The notes: generated by a model from the letters alone, not told the origin. A stretch of 64,000 nt of DNA from Chrysomallon squamiferum (GCA_012295275.1 CM022674.1:15348953-15412952), one strand, 5' to 3'. Shown: positions 37,370 to 49,556, counted from the stretch's first letter. Numbers and translations: made by a program.

Positions 37370-38520
37370 CTTTAAAACAAGCATTAACAACAAAATGCTG
37401 TAACTGGAAAAGTGTACTGACCGAATTTAATCAAGGTACATAAAGTGATTTTCAGAGAGAAAGAAAACAAAAATAAAACACACACATTATACCTTTAGTT
37501 CAGTTGTTTTAGAAAAGCAAAATAATAATGTTTCAAACTGTCTACAGTTTATTGTTTAAATGTGTTCTATGGCTAAAGTATTATGAGCAGTTTCAAGTCT
37601 AAACACCACAACAGAGACCCTGAAACATCTAAGCATTAGATTCTAGCATCACCCCAGTATTTAATTTTATATAAATCTGTTATTATTATTAACACTGGGA
37701 CATTGAACCCTCTTGTCCTTATCCTCATAGAATCAGTGAACCCCAAAGTTTCCTTTAAAACAAACAAACAAAACAAAAAAAAATTGGCAAATGTCATTTG
37801 TAACAGAATATGTAATTATTAACCAGGTCTAAATAATTATTTATAGAAAATAATATTTTAATAAATGAACCAAAAAAGTGAGGTAAGTTTCAGTTCTGTT
37901 TCGCTGGATGACGGCATTAATACTAATCAGTGTGTTTATAAAAGGTTGTGATGTGTGCTTTTCTGTTTATGGAAAGATGCACATAAAACTGTTGCTGCTA
38001 ATCAGCAGTTTAGTCACTTTCAGTTTCTCTCACTAACTTTAAGATTATATAAAAACTCAGTTAATACTTATGGATGTTTTTTTTCCTGAGCGAGACATTA
38101 AACAGTTCCTTGTTTTTAATGATAAAAATTACAGTAAGTAAATAGAGCAAAATAAAATAACTGAAAATGAAAGCGTACAGATTAAAAATAAAATAAGTTT
38201 CCATCTGAAATCTATATTTTCCTTCTTTAATTTCAATACTTATAGTAAATAAATTCTACGCTTACCGAACAGCAGCGATTACTACAAAGGAATCCCTCTC
38301 ACCTACTCACTGACTTCTGATCCTCATGTTATCAATATCGAGAGATTTGAACACCTGGTGGTGATACGATTTGGGATCGGAGACCATCTTCAAAAACAGA
38401 TTTCTCCGCAGCCGTGCTCTTTGTAGATTGCATCTCTGATTGTCGAATATCATCTCATTATCGAACTCGGGGAAAACCTCGTCTTCAGTATCACTCCAAC
38501 TCTCTTCAAGAATTTCCTTC

Positions 38521-38706
38521 TCAGCTTGTCGGTTGCTGTCGTAACAATAGTTCTGACGTCATCTCCACTATGACGTCCCAGGCATAGGTGATATCTTTGT
38601 CGCAGGCTCTTTCCGCGCAAATGGCGAACCGAATAACAAACTGTTCGTTGATTAGTGTTGGTCTCATGTGTAGCTTACATGACTCACTGATCATGCGCAG
38701 TACCTT
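38521..38706 (-). CDS. AADC copy 2 last exon, tail lost by 8-bp deletion
   Basis: Acceptor CTCAG; reads KVLRMISESCKLHMRPTLIN then EQFVIRFAICAERACDKDIT, YAWDVI and stops at 38,521-38,523 shortly after SELLL. Relative to copy 1, eight bases are missing near 38,539, which removes the long acidic/Arg-rich tail; tail-like sequence persists untranslated down to about 38,290. The conserved core of the exon is untouched, so this shorter end resembles that of ordinary AADC. Confidence 0.75.
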   Translation of the reverse strand, partial: KVLRMISESCKLHMRPTLINEQFVIRFAICAERACDKDITYAWDVIVEMTSELLLRQQPTS

Positions 38707-38968
38707 CTGAGTTAAAGAGTTGGGCCTCTTGAAAAGAAATATTATTTTGGTTAATTGCAGATTATTTTAAATAATTTAAAGACTCTTTTTTTCTGACTTA
38801 TATTTCTTTTCCTCATTATGAATTTTTATTATTTTTTAAATTGTTACCATTATTATTTTATTAGTACTTTTATTATTATTAGATATGTTGTATTTTCTTT
38901 TAGGTAATAAATGAATAAACAAATAAATATCTCATTCTAGCGAACATTAATTATAATTTAACCCTGAC

Positions 38969-39070
38969 CTTAAGTTGGAAACAAACGAGACCCATGATAA
39001 CTTCTCCGAGTATTTCAAACCGATCATCTTTTTCTACCAGACTTTCAAACAGCTTCGCCAGAAGAACATG
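38969..39070 (-). CDS. AADC copy 2 intact exon (34 codons)
   Basis: Acceptor ATTCAG, donor GTCAGG, 102 bp, [20 protein letters not shown] then [14 protein letters not shown]. It is the undamaged version of 10,649-10,754 and shows what copy 1 lost. Confidence 0.8.
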
Positions 39071-40159
39071 CTGAATAATAATAATAATTTTGAAATATAT
39101 ATTAAAATCGTGCGAAAATACATGTTTCAAGAAAGCAAAGAACCATTGCTAAGAAGATAATCATTTTTTTCAAAGGTAACACATTGTCGGTGTCATACAA
39201 TAATAATAATAATAATAAAATAAAATAAAAAAATCATAGACAGTTAAGTCATTTACACAGAGTAAACGTAGCCTTTCAGCCAAACACGGACACTGTGATA
39301 ATTATTACTGATATTGTGAAGATGATCAATGTGGGTCTTTAATTCATATTTTAAAGAACACTTCACAAAAAAATAACACAGATAACAATAGATACAAATA
39401 AAAGCAAATAACTAAAACAACCTTGTGTTACTTTTAACTATATAATATACAGCACATTTACTTGTATATATTTAAATATAAATCATATGTATTTGTCAAT
39501 AATTACTTGATGATCTTTTATTGAAATGGATCCTACATTTCCCATTTTATATAGTAAACTTATGAAAAGTATAAAAAGGAATAAATAGCCAAGTGGTAAG
39601 AATTATTTTATTTAAACTCATATGAGGTTTTACTAAAGATTTAAAGACAAATTTGATATGATTTACCCCATTTGTAAGTTAATTTGTTTTGTTAATGATA
39701 ATTTTTGTTATTAGTTTTATCATAATTATCATCATTACTATTGTTAATGTTCTTGTTACTAACATTTATAAAGGCTATTCGTTTCATCAAGAACGAGAAC
39801 TTTCCTTTTTCATCAAATCTGACTCTGAGACTTACCTCCCTTAAACGGTGCTGAAGCCCTTCGATGTCTAAGATTCAATAAAGTTGTGAAAAATATATAA
39901 AATAAAAATAGCCAAGCGGTATTACTTGTTTTATTAAAATAGTTTTATTTAAGATAAAAAGACAAATCTAATATACCCGATTTATAACTTAATTTGTTTT
40001 ATTAATCATAATTTTTGTTATCACTGCTATTACTATTTCTATCATCATCATCATCATCGTTATTTGCTAACGCTATTGTTACTAACAATTATACACTCCG
40101 TTCGTTTCCTTTAAGAACGAGAACTTTGCTATTTCTCCAAATATGACTGTGAGACTTAC

Positions 40160-40257
40160 CTCCCTTATACGACGCTGAAGCCCTTCAACTCCGTAGCTTC
40201 GTAAAAAGAACCAAAGTTTCAGAAATCGAAACGCCTGCTCAAAGATATTTCCCAGTG
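40160..40257 (-). pseudogene. AADC copy 2 RRFRSLKLW exon, one base deleted
   Basis: Ninety-eight bases against 99 in copy 1; the frame is lost after HWEISLSRR, and the homologous nucleotides continue to a canonical GTAAGT donor. A second, 5'-truncated copy of the same exon 3' end lies at about 39,836-39,875, also with GTAAGT. Confidence 0.78.
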
Positions 40258-40604
40258 CTCGTAAATGAACAAATTATTAATTAATTAATTTGGCAAGAAT
40301 ATTTCAGAAATATTAATTATTTTATTGTTCTATTGACCTTAGTGCCCTGAACAGATCACGTACTATGTTCATATAAAAGAATGAACGAATAACAAGAGTG
40401 GATGAAACAAAGAAGAAATAAATAAATCCACATGACATTATAAAATTTTAAAATTAATGTCAGGCATATTATTTATTAATTATCGTTGCTGTCGTTGTCG
40501 TTGTTATTATTATTATTACTATTATCATTACTTATACATCCTATATTTTCATCAGAAGGTTAACAGATTTAATGTACGCTTACATTAAAAAAATATATAT
40601 ATAT

Positions 40605-40738
<134 letters not shown>

Positions 40739-40958
40739 TATTTTGAGTTTCGAGAAACAGCAAACAATCTAATTCAGCTGCGAGGATCTATATTTATTTA
40801 TTTAATTTAAATCTGGAGCAAAAGCTAAGCCACGGACATAATGAATAATAAAAATAGCATACCGTGTGTCTACATATCTGACCGACTTTTGTTCAACTGA
40901 TAAGAGGCCTCTTTATTCAATATCTTTTTTACGTCATTATGTCAGTATTTCAGTATAG

Positions 40959-40960
<2 letters not shown>

Positions 40961-41055
<95 letters not shown>
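40961..41055. repeat. (GT)n microsatellite
   Basis: About 47 pure GT units immediately 5' of the Cys-rich exon at 41,060. The same position in the duplicate near 48,660 has no such run, so the expansion happened after duplication. Confidence 0.96.
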
Positions 41056-41056
<1 letters not shown>

Positions 41057-41059
41057 ATG

Positions 41060-41182
41060 GCCGGACGGTGGGACCCGTTTGTCATGATTTCGAACCGAAC
41101 GCGCAGACACCGGAAGAATGCGTTGCACAAACAAAGAATGGTTGTCAACAACAAATGAAAGTAGAAACTTCTAACAGATCAG
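41060..41182 (+). CDS. Small Cys-containing exon, possible Ly6/uPAR-like domain (copy 1)
   Basis: The frame reads VGPVCHDFEPNAQTPEECVA then QTKNGCQQQ and ends at a GT donor (41,183). Spacing C-x13-C-x8-C together with DF-PNAQ-PEEC resembles the central part of small secreted or GPI-anchored Ly6/quiver-like proteins of invertebrates; this is a weak inference from pattern only. No flanking exon of such a gene was found. The exon was duplicated together with the PARP12 N-terminal block (see 48,680-48,808). Confidence 0.35.
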
Positions 41183-41639
41183 GTGAACTGATTTTCTGAA
41201 GATAAAAGTACGTCAGGACATTTATGTGTTTATTATGCAGACTGATCATATCACACGATAACATCATGGTACGAATAATCTGAAATCATGGTACGTATAC
41301 ATATTATTATTATTGTTGTTGTTGTTGCTGCTGTTGTTATTTTACGCCCTCTCCACATGAAGGATCTGGCCGCATATCGTCGATCTCAGCACGGGCATGG
41401 AGAAATCTGCCTACATTTATGTGAAACTTAATGCTGTTTAGAATGATTATATTATTGAGCTTATTATTTTTCATCTTATATATATATATATATATATAAT
41501 CTTCAGAAAATAACGGACAAGAAATGAAACAGCTAAAAAAGACACTTTGGTATCAATATGGATAGAGTACAGGAGACATGAGTACTGCTATCGTTGTCGT
41601 GTTAGGTTGACCTGAGAGATATTTAAAAATGTATAAGCA

Positions 41640-42740
41640 CAAGGAATCTTATTAATTTTTAAATATCGATTGTGTATTTTATATTCATAATTTTATTTTC
41701 AGTGGATTTAATCATGTAGAAGAAACACCTGTAATGCTTAGCAGATAGAATTTTGCAAATAGAACTGACCTAAGTTTTTATAATTCACTGTTAAAGGTAC
41801 TTTTTAAAAACGAGCCATATTTATATTTAATGATGAAAATGCCACAGCTTGTGAAGATTTCAGAGAAAAAACTGATAGAATGTTAAATATTATTTCAGAA
41901 CTATGTTTTATTTTGATGAAATGATGATACTAATGCCTTTGAAACAAGTTGATGACCTTACAAAAATGATTTTCCAGAACCTGACAAAGTGCGTAGATAT
42001 TTAGAACGAAGGTCAGTGTTACAGACTACACTATTTTCTACAACATACGAAGGAGCAGGTGAAGAGGAAATTTTGAAAACATTCGAACATACAAAAAACA
42101 GGGAATGTCAAAATGCTAGGTGTAGAGAAAACGATGGTTTATGTAGAGGTAGAGGAAAGATAGGTTATTCTACTAAAGCAACACAAGAAACAGATATGGA
42201 GAAAAGAGGTCCACGTGAAAAGCATAGCAGAGATAATCTGACAGACAGTTTTCAGACTGACCAAAGGTTAAACCAAAAACAGCTTCACAGACTAGTTTAT
42301 TCTCGACAGCTGCTGCAGAGTCTGACAGTAATGATAATAAAGGTTCAGAAGTTTCTACACCCACAAAACCCAACAGAAGACGGCGTAAAAAATGTGAAAC
42401 ACCAACAACCAGAAAAAGACGAAACAACAGTGACAAATGAAGGAATTATATTCAAAGATAACACAGATGTCAGCAGTACAGGTTTAACAGGAAGAAGAAA
42501 ATCACTATCAAGTCTCTGTTCTTCCTGAACTAATGGAAATTTGGATAACCTTAAACATGATGAAATTATTGACAAAGTATTCAACATTCTTCTTGAAAAA
42601 TGTAATGGACGTGCAGAGATCTCGAATCTGATGAAAGAAACCAGTCTTCCTGTAGAAGCTAAACGTGTTTCATGGTTTTATAAATATACTCTAGAGATAA
42701 TTTTAAAGCAGTCAACGTTACGCACAGTGATTATATAAAA
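41640..42740 (+). pseudogene. Truncated N-terminal PARP12-like copy
   Basis: Matches 49,400-50,480 across non-coding and coding sequence. The main frame (41,989-42,528) shares RRYLERRSVLQTTLFSTT, QNARCRENDGLCRGRGKIG and DNLTDSFQTDQRL with copy B. The frame slips after QRL (wrong frame in 42,270-42,390), returns at NVKHQQPEKDE, and ends at TGA after SSLCSS. A last piece (42,541-42,690) gives DNLKHDEIIDKVFNILLEK and ISNLMKETSLPVEAKRVSW as in copy B, then homology stops at FYKYT. There are no CCCH fingers, repeats or catalytic exons downstream. Confidence 0.8.
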
Positions 42741-43249
42741 GGATAATTTGTATAACTATTAGATTTGTGGAGAGGTATTGTTGGAATCATTAACATATTA
42801 TTCATTGTACAATATCGACATTTAATAAAAATATTTATTACAAATTGCAAGTGTTTTCATTTTTATTAACATTTTCACGTTTAATGATTGAATTAATGGA
42901 GAATATTCCTCTTCGGAGTCGGGGTTAGAAGGTACAAATACTTTCCTGTATTCAGACTCAAATATGTTAATCATATCAAATTTAAATGAATGCATTATTT
43001 TTCATTTGATATAAATACTTCATTTACTATCACTACTTAACAACAAGAATTATTATTTTTGTTGGTGGTGGTTTTTATAATTTGTTCACACTATATTTAA
43101 TTTTATTAATAAATAACGAAAAGAAAATGAAGGAAAATTAAAGAAAATAAATAAATAAATATATAAATCATTAATAATAACGTATAAACGAGTTCTGCTT
43201 GTTATTTATCAAATAGTTACCGTTAACTTGTTCGTAATTCGACAGCTAC
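42741..43249. other. Intergenic, nothing recognised
   Basis: AT-rich, with AAATAAATAAAT stretches. The PARP12-like homology has ended by about 42,700. Confidence 0.5.
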
Positions 43250-43420
43250 TGCGCATGATCATTGAGAACCGGAACTACACGCAGTACCAACACTCGTCAA
43301 ATAATAATATATAGTAACTAATGATGCCATTCTGCGCGACAAATTCCGGAGATAATAATATACCTGTAACGACACAGTAGAAATGACGTCAGAGCTATTG
43401 TTGTACGCGAAAACAAAGTT
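43250..43420 (+). pseudogene. Relic of the AADC last exon in inverted orientation
   Basis: The plus strand has ctactgcgcatgatcattga, then gaaccggaactacac, close to ttactgcgcatgatcaatga of copy 1's minus strand; further on, tagaaatgacgtcagagcta matches the stretch encoding VEMTSELL. The middle is strongly decayed and frame-less. Orientation is opposite to both other AADC copies. Confidence 0.6.
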
Positions 43421-44130
43421 GTGCTTTGCTTTTAAGACCATCTAGGAACACACAAAAGCCTCTTTATTTTAGCTTCAGAACGCCAAAACGTGAAGTATAG
43501 ATTGCTTTTAATAGTTTGTTTCTTCGTTAGATTATTATTATTATTATTTTTAATTTTTACAGTGTGGTTTTCCATCATCATTGTTTTTACTTTATAATTA
43601 GTACTGATTTATTATTATTTTTTATTACTTTTTAAAAATACTTTTTGTGTTTGTTTATTTGTATTAAATAAATAAATAAATAAAAAGATTAAACCTATCA
43701 ATAAACGTATCACATTAAAAAGCCGATATAAAAAATAAATCCCATCGGTAAACAAATCAAACTTTAACTTTTTTATTTATTTTTTATTTCTTCCTTTTTT
43801 TTAAATTTCCTTCTGCCATATTTCAGCAAAAGCAGTAGCTTGCAGTAAATTAATTTAATATCTACCTCTGTAATAAAACCACAAACATTTAATTTTTAAT
43901 GGATCTGTGGGGAAGAAAACCTGGAACGCGGAACTAGCCGGTCTGTATATTTAACGACTGTAAAAACTAACTGTGGTTTTCTATAATCACTGGGTATTAA
44001 CACGTTCGCCTGTTGTGACTCGTCATGAGGTTAAACACACAAAACAAAGACTAAGAAGGTTCAAGCTGTGAACTGGGCGTGAGAAGTGAAACCGAAAATG
44101 GAAACAGACTGAAAAACGTCACTTGTGAAA
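43421..44130. other. Intergenic / 5' region of the His-rich gene
   Basis: AT-rich, with AAATAAATAAATAAA near 43,668. A TATA-like TGTATATTTAA lies at about 43,944, roughly 185 bp upstream of the first ATG of the next gene; this could be its promoter but is unproven. Confidence 0.35.
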
Positions 44131-44262
44131 ATGTTATTGCGTTTGATAATCTGTGGTGAGTTCATTAGGTCTGTTTTAGTTCGGTGTTGTTTATTTTTAT
44201 ATATTTACTTATTAATTAATTTCTTTATTTATTTATTTATTTATTCATTCATCTTTTTATTT

Positions 44263-44301
<39 letters not shown>

Positions 44302-45434
44302 GTTTTAGTATTTGTATTGTCTCAGCTTCAGAAATTTGTCGCTAGCAAATCGTCTCCCTTTGATTTTGAAAACGACACCAGTCGTGATCAATTTCTAACC
44401 CAGTTCCGATATAGCACAACAGCTCCGGAACGTCAAAGGAATAACACGAAATTTGATGGAAACAACCGGAGCGTTCCGGAACTTTACGAAAAACCCAAAC
44501 TGTCAGGAGTACTCATGGGAAGATTGGAAACGGACCAAGCATCTTTCCTCAACACTACCCAGTCCCTGTGCCTAAACAAGGAACGGTAACTCGTCGACAT
44601 ATTCTATCAAATGGTCAGGTTATAACTCATAAACATTCCGCACCACTGGCTTACTCTGTCATCAACGGCAGAGTGGTAGCACGGGTTTTACCCCACCAGC
44701 ACGTGCAGGTATCACAAGCCGATGACCACGAAGGTCGTCTGAATGTTGCCTCAGAAGACCACCCAGTTTCCGTCCCGAAACAAGGAAAGGTAACTCACCA
44801 ACACTTGTTACCTCACAGACAGACACTACCACTGGAAATGGAACCGCTAGAGTTTTGCCTCAAAGATGCCTACGAAACGTCATCGCCAACGATCATCCTT
44901 TGTATTTACCTCAACATACAGCTATCAGACATCAACACGTTTTGGAAAATGGAACATCGATCACGCACAGACACACAGTTCCAGTGGGCTACTGGGTACG
45001 CAAAGGAAACGTTGTTGGCCGCGTTTTGCCTCACACACACGCGGTACCCGTGCCGTTGTCGCAAGGACTTCGTCAAACGCCAACAACCAACAATTACAAT
45101 GCTGCATTAGCTAATTCCCTCTTTTATCCAGTACAATACGTCAAGCGAATGAACGATCTCAATCGTTCTGCCATGAGAGGGTCCGTTTTGTATTCAGGAC
45201 ACTAACTTACCCCGACGACCTACAACTACAACGCTGCTGTAGCAACATCTCTACTGTATCCTAATGTGTTGGCAGCACCACCAACAGCTGTTACAAGACG
45301 CACTAAAACAGGAAAACGGTCGCGTCAGTGCTGTCTCGTCCTTGCACCCTAATCGTCTTCCGAATAACCAGAGACCGCGATTAATCGACGATACCGATAT
45401 AAACAGCAACGATTATCGTAGAAGACTTAGATAA
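44131..45434 (+). pseudogene. Secreted His-rich repeat protein, two exons, frame broken
   Basis: Exon 1 (44,131-44,155) starts ATG and encodes MLLRLIIC; the donor is GTGAGT. Exon 2 starts at 44,309 after a poly-T tract and TTTTAG; phases match, giving a signal peptide MLLRLIICVFVLSQLQKFVA. Then comes a polar segment, followed by about three His-rich repeats of the form PKQGTVTRRHILSNGQVITH, KHSAPLAYSVINGRVVARVL, PHQHVQV. A doublet follows, TPTTNNYNAALANSLFYP and TPTTYNYNAAVATSLLYP, and a charged C-terminus ending NSNDYRRRLR. Frame steps near 44,560, 44,850 and 45,280, and a TAA at 45,203-45,205, interrupt it. Extracellular matrix, metal binding or mineral binding are possible roles, unproven. 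Nothing in my knowledge matches it. Confidence 0.6.
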
Positions 45435-45539
45435 CATACTGCACTGTAATTATTATTTTGTTGTTTAGTGTGAATGTTTTTCATCAGATTCAGCAGTAAT
45501 GTTTAAGTAAGAGAAAAGAAAGTTATATTTTCTGTTTTG

Positions 45540-45563
45540 ACTAAAACCATTTATTATGTGTGT

Positions 45564-45599
<36 letters not shown>

Positions 45600-46106
45600 T
45601 TCTTGTTTGTAACTGTTTTTCGGCTCATCAGCTATATTATCTGCAAAACAAAAAAAAGAAAAAAAAAAGAAAATAAATAAATAAATAAATCAAGTCATTT
45701 TTTATACATATATACATGCATTCGGAGTTTTCATAGTTTGAAATACGATGCTTACTTTCGAAAGATAATATGTAAACTTAGAAAGATAGCTGAAAATAAT
45801 TCTACGTATTATTTCTGTGCATGAAATAAATTTTGGGTATTCCTGGTAATCAGAAGACTCAGCTCTTTCTGCTAGACGTGTAGACAAACCTTCTGTCATT
45901 ATTCCTGAATGTGTGCTACTAATAAGCTGTCTTTGCCTTGTCTTATCTAAATATACAGATACACATACACGCACAGGCACACATATATACTCGGACAACT
46001 ATTTAAATGTATCACAACATAATAATATACCATTATTATAATGTTTTTAAAATGTAAATAAATGAAATAAATTGTATTCTGTGAGTATTCGTACCTATTG
46101 GTTAAT
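45540..46106. other. Intergenic with (GT)n
   Basis: (GT)n at 45,570-45,597 and A-rich simple sequence at 45,642-45,690. No gene seen. Confidence 0.6.
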
Positions 46107-46810
46107 TTATCCACGTACAGGTCCCTGGGAACACCGAATGTTGATAGTGGGAATGTTGAGTTGGCAGTTCCTGCAATAGGTCCGCGCCTGATTTGTTAGC
46201 CATAAGTTGACGTCGCGTTGAAGTTGTTGACAGTCAATTCTGTTAATGAAGTTACAGCCGTTTGACACAACGCTGACATATACCCGACCACCTGAAAACA
46301 GTTTATAATTATATATAACTGAAAACGGTAACTCATCAGATGGATAGACGGAGTGATAAAGAGACAATGAATAATGACAAAGCAATCCAACGAAGACAAA
46401 GACACAGTAAGTTAGTAAGTAACGAAGTAAATACTATTTTACCCTGATTTAGAACTGGTCTCACTGTGCCTCTTGTCCAAGGTCTTCGTGTTGTACGGCG
46501 AGACCATGGCCACCTTGTCGTCTGTCTCGACCACGTCCTTCTTGTAGGCGACATGTGATTGGTCCAGTGTTGCCATGACGAAGTGGCTGTCTGCCATCTT
46601 TGTCTGAAGTGGGTCTCGTAAATCTGGGAGTCTGCTGAAACTGGTTTCGGTTAGGGCGACGATTTCAGTTCGGGTTGTTGGTTCGCTGACTCCAGTTTCG
46701 ACTGTTTTTTCGCCGATTCCAGTTTTGGTTGAAGCAATCCGTTCTTGAGATACTGGAAGATTCCACACATCTTCTGAAATTGTCGTCAAATAATGTGCCG
46801 TAAAAATGCG
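46107..46810 (-). CDS. Unknown protein, two 3' exons, Cys-containing C-terminus
   Basis: Exon 1 spans 46,810-46,446 (acceptor TTTACAG, donor GTAAAA); exon 2 begins about 46,292 after TTTTCAG and ends with a stop at 46,136-46,138. Exon 2 encodes GGRVYVSVVSNGCNFINRID, CQQLQRDVNLWLTNQARTYC, RNCQLNIPTINIRCSQGPVR, with four clustered Cys. In exon 1 one frame is fully open, but it is out of phase with exon 2; the in-phase frame gives Arg/Trp/Thr-rich WSRQTTRWPWSRRTTRRPWT, and a third frame shows Asn/Gln/Arg-rich NQNWNRRKNSRNWSQRTNNP. Which is used cannot be settled. Family unknown; a secreted matrix-type protein is a guess. Confidence 0.4.
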
Positions 46811-47550
46811 CTGTAAAAATATAAAACAATATGAAATTATTTACCGAAACCTAGTAGGTATACTTCGTCCATTTCTATAGGTATGCAGCAGTTAGAAAGT
46901 AGAATCAAATATAAAAATCGAAAACTAAACCAGCTGTAAAATTAATGTATAGAAAATTATGTTCGCGTGACTGAATGTCACCATAGCTTTATATACCCTC
47001 TTATGTTGATACCATCTCCTGTTTTTGACAATAACTTAAAAGCTTGCAAAAAAATCCTTGGGCAAGCATACTGAACTTGGACATTTGAAGCTAGGTGTCA
47101 GGAAAATTACAGGCCATTCATAGAGATCATTTAAAAATTAACACCTTTAATCGATATTTCAAGGAACGTAGCAAGAAATAATCTGATAGTTTAAACATGA
47201 AAGAAATGTCGTGTGGTCCTTGTTTTGATTTTCACTGTAAAATACGCCTTCATACATTCTTTATTTTACTTTGTGTATATATAAACAGCCAAATATTCAC
47301 TTCTACTTCCTCGACAATTATTGCTATAACTACTACCACTACTATAACGTACTACTACTATTGTTACAACTGATATTTATACTATAACCTCTGCTACGAT
47401 TAACAGGCAGTATTTAGGAATGTGAAGCTACGTTTATGTAAACTAGTGGTATGTCCGCAACTTCCAGTAAGAAGATTTACTTTGCTTATGACATTCACAG
47501 CAAATACATTTTAAAAAAGAAACAGATCGAAAGAAAAAGTCAATAAATAA

Positions 47551-47583
<33 letters not shown>

Positions 47584-48170
47584 CATCATAATAGTAATAA
47601 AAACAAAAAAAAAAAAAAACAGCAGCAACCCACAAACGAAAGAGTTAACTATAACACACGAAGAAACGACAAATATATCACTTTTTCTTTGCACTAACGA
47701 TAATCATTTTATGTAATGGAGTGGGTGTTGGATTTTATAAAAAAAAAAATCAAAATTAAACAAAACCCAATAAATTTTGCACGACACAAAAGCGAAATAC
47801 ACCAATCGGTCGGTTAAAGACCGCGAAAGACCGCGATGTACTGCGACTTTGCAAGGCTTCTCTAGGCCGCTTCTCCATAAAGGTCGTGTCATTTTCAGTC
47901 ACCTCGGCTTTAAAATTCCAGCTTTACTCGCATAAAGGCTTTTCAAGCGAACGTTCTTCATATCTAGTCGTTCCTGTTGTCAAGCGAGACAAAATCTGTT
48001 AACTTAAACTGCTTATAATTTATCTAGTCCTTTATTATTATTATTATTATGATTATTACTACTACTACTACTCCTACTAAACCAGCTACTACTACTATTA
48101 CTACTTCTACCATTACTACTACTACAACAGGAAGTAAACTTAAAATAAACCATGACCTTATTATATTGCG

Positions 48171-48209
<39 letters not shown>
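46811..48209. other. Intergenic, (AAT)n, nothing recognised
   Basis: (AAT)n at 47,551-47,582 and 48,171-48,204; (ACT)n near 48,055-48,125. A GC-richer patch at 47,810-47,880 holds repeated GACCGCGA words. No family recognised. Confidence 0.5.
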
Positions 48210-48210
<1 letters not shown>

Positions 48211-48679
48211 TAACAGATTTAATGTGCTCTTATAAAAAATACTTAAAGATTCTTTAAAAATCTCCAGATATTTATTTCTTTTAATCACTATTCATTTTTT
48301 TAGTGATATCAAACTTTTTTTCGGTGTTCAGACAAATAGCAGATCATTAAAGTACAACCAATAGCGATAACAGACCTGCCCATTCGTTATCTTTATTTAC
48401 GGACACGATATCAGTATTTCAGACAGAAAAACAAATCATAACAACAACAGCAGTAATGAAAATAGCAGCAGCAAGAGTAACGATAGCTACAACAGAAATA
48501 AATAAATAATTCAATGTCAAACAACAGTATCAGTATTTTAAACTAATACGTGTATATATGTATATATCTGATATAATTGCCAGGTGCATTTTTAAAGTAT
48601 CATCTCTAAATAAACACATAGATAAATAAATCGAATGAAAGCTATACAGTCATTTCATGTTAGTGTGCAAGCGCAAAAT

Positions 48680-48808
48680 GCCATGGCCGGACGTTGCGTT
48701 CCGTTTGCCATGACTTCAAACCTAATGCACAGTTTCCGGAAGAATGCGTAGCAATAACAGAGAATCAGTGTGGCTTATAAACGAAACTAGACACGTCCAA
48801 CAGCTCAG
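48680..48808 (+). pseudogene. Small Cys-containing exon, copy 2 (stop inside)
   Basis: Reads VCHDFKPNAQFPEECVAITE then NQCGL and a TAA at 48,778-48,780; homologous bases go on to a GTAAGC donor at 48,809. Same Cys pattern as 41,060-41,182. The stop makes this copy non-functional as an internal exon. Confidence 0.45.
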
Positions 48809-49171
48809 GTAAGCTGATTTTCTGGAAATGTTATTATGCTGATTGATTCTGTTAACTATGATTATAACATTAAACGTGTTATTACTCATATTTATAAACA
48901 ATAAGAACGTGACACTTTTGGTATTCTGCGATGGTTAATAACTAAGATTACCATTCTATACCTGTGGTAAATGCCCGTTTGTAAATCACGGAAGTATGTT
49001 AGATGTTCTCTATCCTTACAAATACGACTAGCAGCACAAGAGCAAATCATAAAAATATTTAAATATTCAGTAAAAAGTTTGCTTATAAGGCCATCATCGA
49101 AATTTCAAGATAACGTAAATTTCTAACTTAGATTTCATTGGTTAATATTCATTTGTTTGTTTCTTTATTTA

Positions 49172-49179
<8 letters not shown>

Positions 49180-49234
<55 letters not shown>

Positions 49235-49262
49235 GTTATTATTATTATTATTATTATTATAT
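49180..49262. repeat. (ATT)n microsatellite followed by T-rich tract
   Basis: ATT repeats followed by a TTTC/T-rich stretch to 49,380; inserted within the duplicated block and absent from the other copy. Confidence 0.92.
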
Positions 49263-49456
49263 TTTTTCTTTATTTATTATATTTTCTTTCTTTATTTATT
49301 TTTAATTTATTAACATTTTTTCTTTCTTTTTCTTCTTTTCTTTTCGTTTTTCTTTCTTTCTTTTTTTTTTTTTTTTTTTTCTAAAAATCCCACGAGGGAA
49401 TCTTATTAATTTTTAAATATCGATTGTCTATTTTATGTTCATCATTTTATTTTCAG

Positions 49457-49556
49457 TGGATTTAAACATGTACAAGAAAGAGGTGGAATGCTTAACAGAC
49501 AGATATTTACAAATACATCCGAAACTGACCGAAGTTTTTATAATTCAGTGTTAAAG
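49457..49556 (+). CDS. Candidate 5' exon of PARP copy B (33 codons)
   Basis: Between TTTTCAG and AAG|GTACTT, reading GFKHVQERGGMLNRQIFTNT and SETDRSFYNSVLK. Conserved in the duplicate at 41,705-41,804 apart from decay. Its phase does not fit the obvious acceptor of the next exon, so an unseen exon or an indel lies between. Confidence 0.35.

Larger units (their letters stand above)
37370..40290 (-). pseudogene. Aromatic-L-amino-acid decarboxylase 3' exons, copy 2 (decayed duplicate)
   Basis: Aligns by eye with 9,036-11,660 through exons, introns and 3' flank. Retained: last exon (38,706-38,521 with an early stop), the [10 protein letters not shown] exon (39,070-38,969, intact, 102 bp), and two versions of the RRFRSLKLW exon, one truncated (about 39,875-39,836) and one nearly full (40,257-40,160) that lacks a base after AGCAGGCG. 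The DPLYLQHKH exon is absent. The extra partial exon copy implies an internal duplication of about 320 bp. A working enzyme cannot come from this copy. Confidence 0.8.

Noticed and set aside
40939-41158. Cys-Val and His-Thr repeat frames over the GT repeat
   Set aside because: Dinucleotide repeat; only the non-repetitive part after 41,060 has a conserved duplicate.
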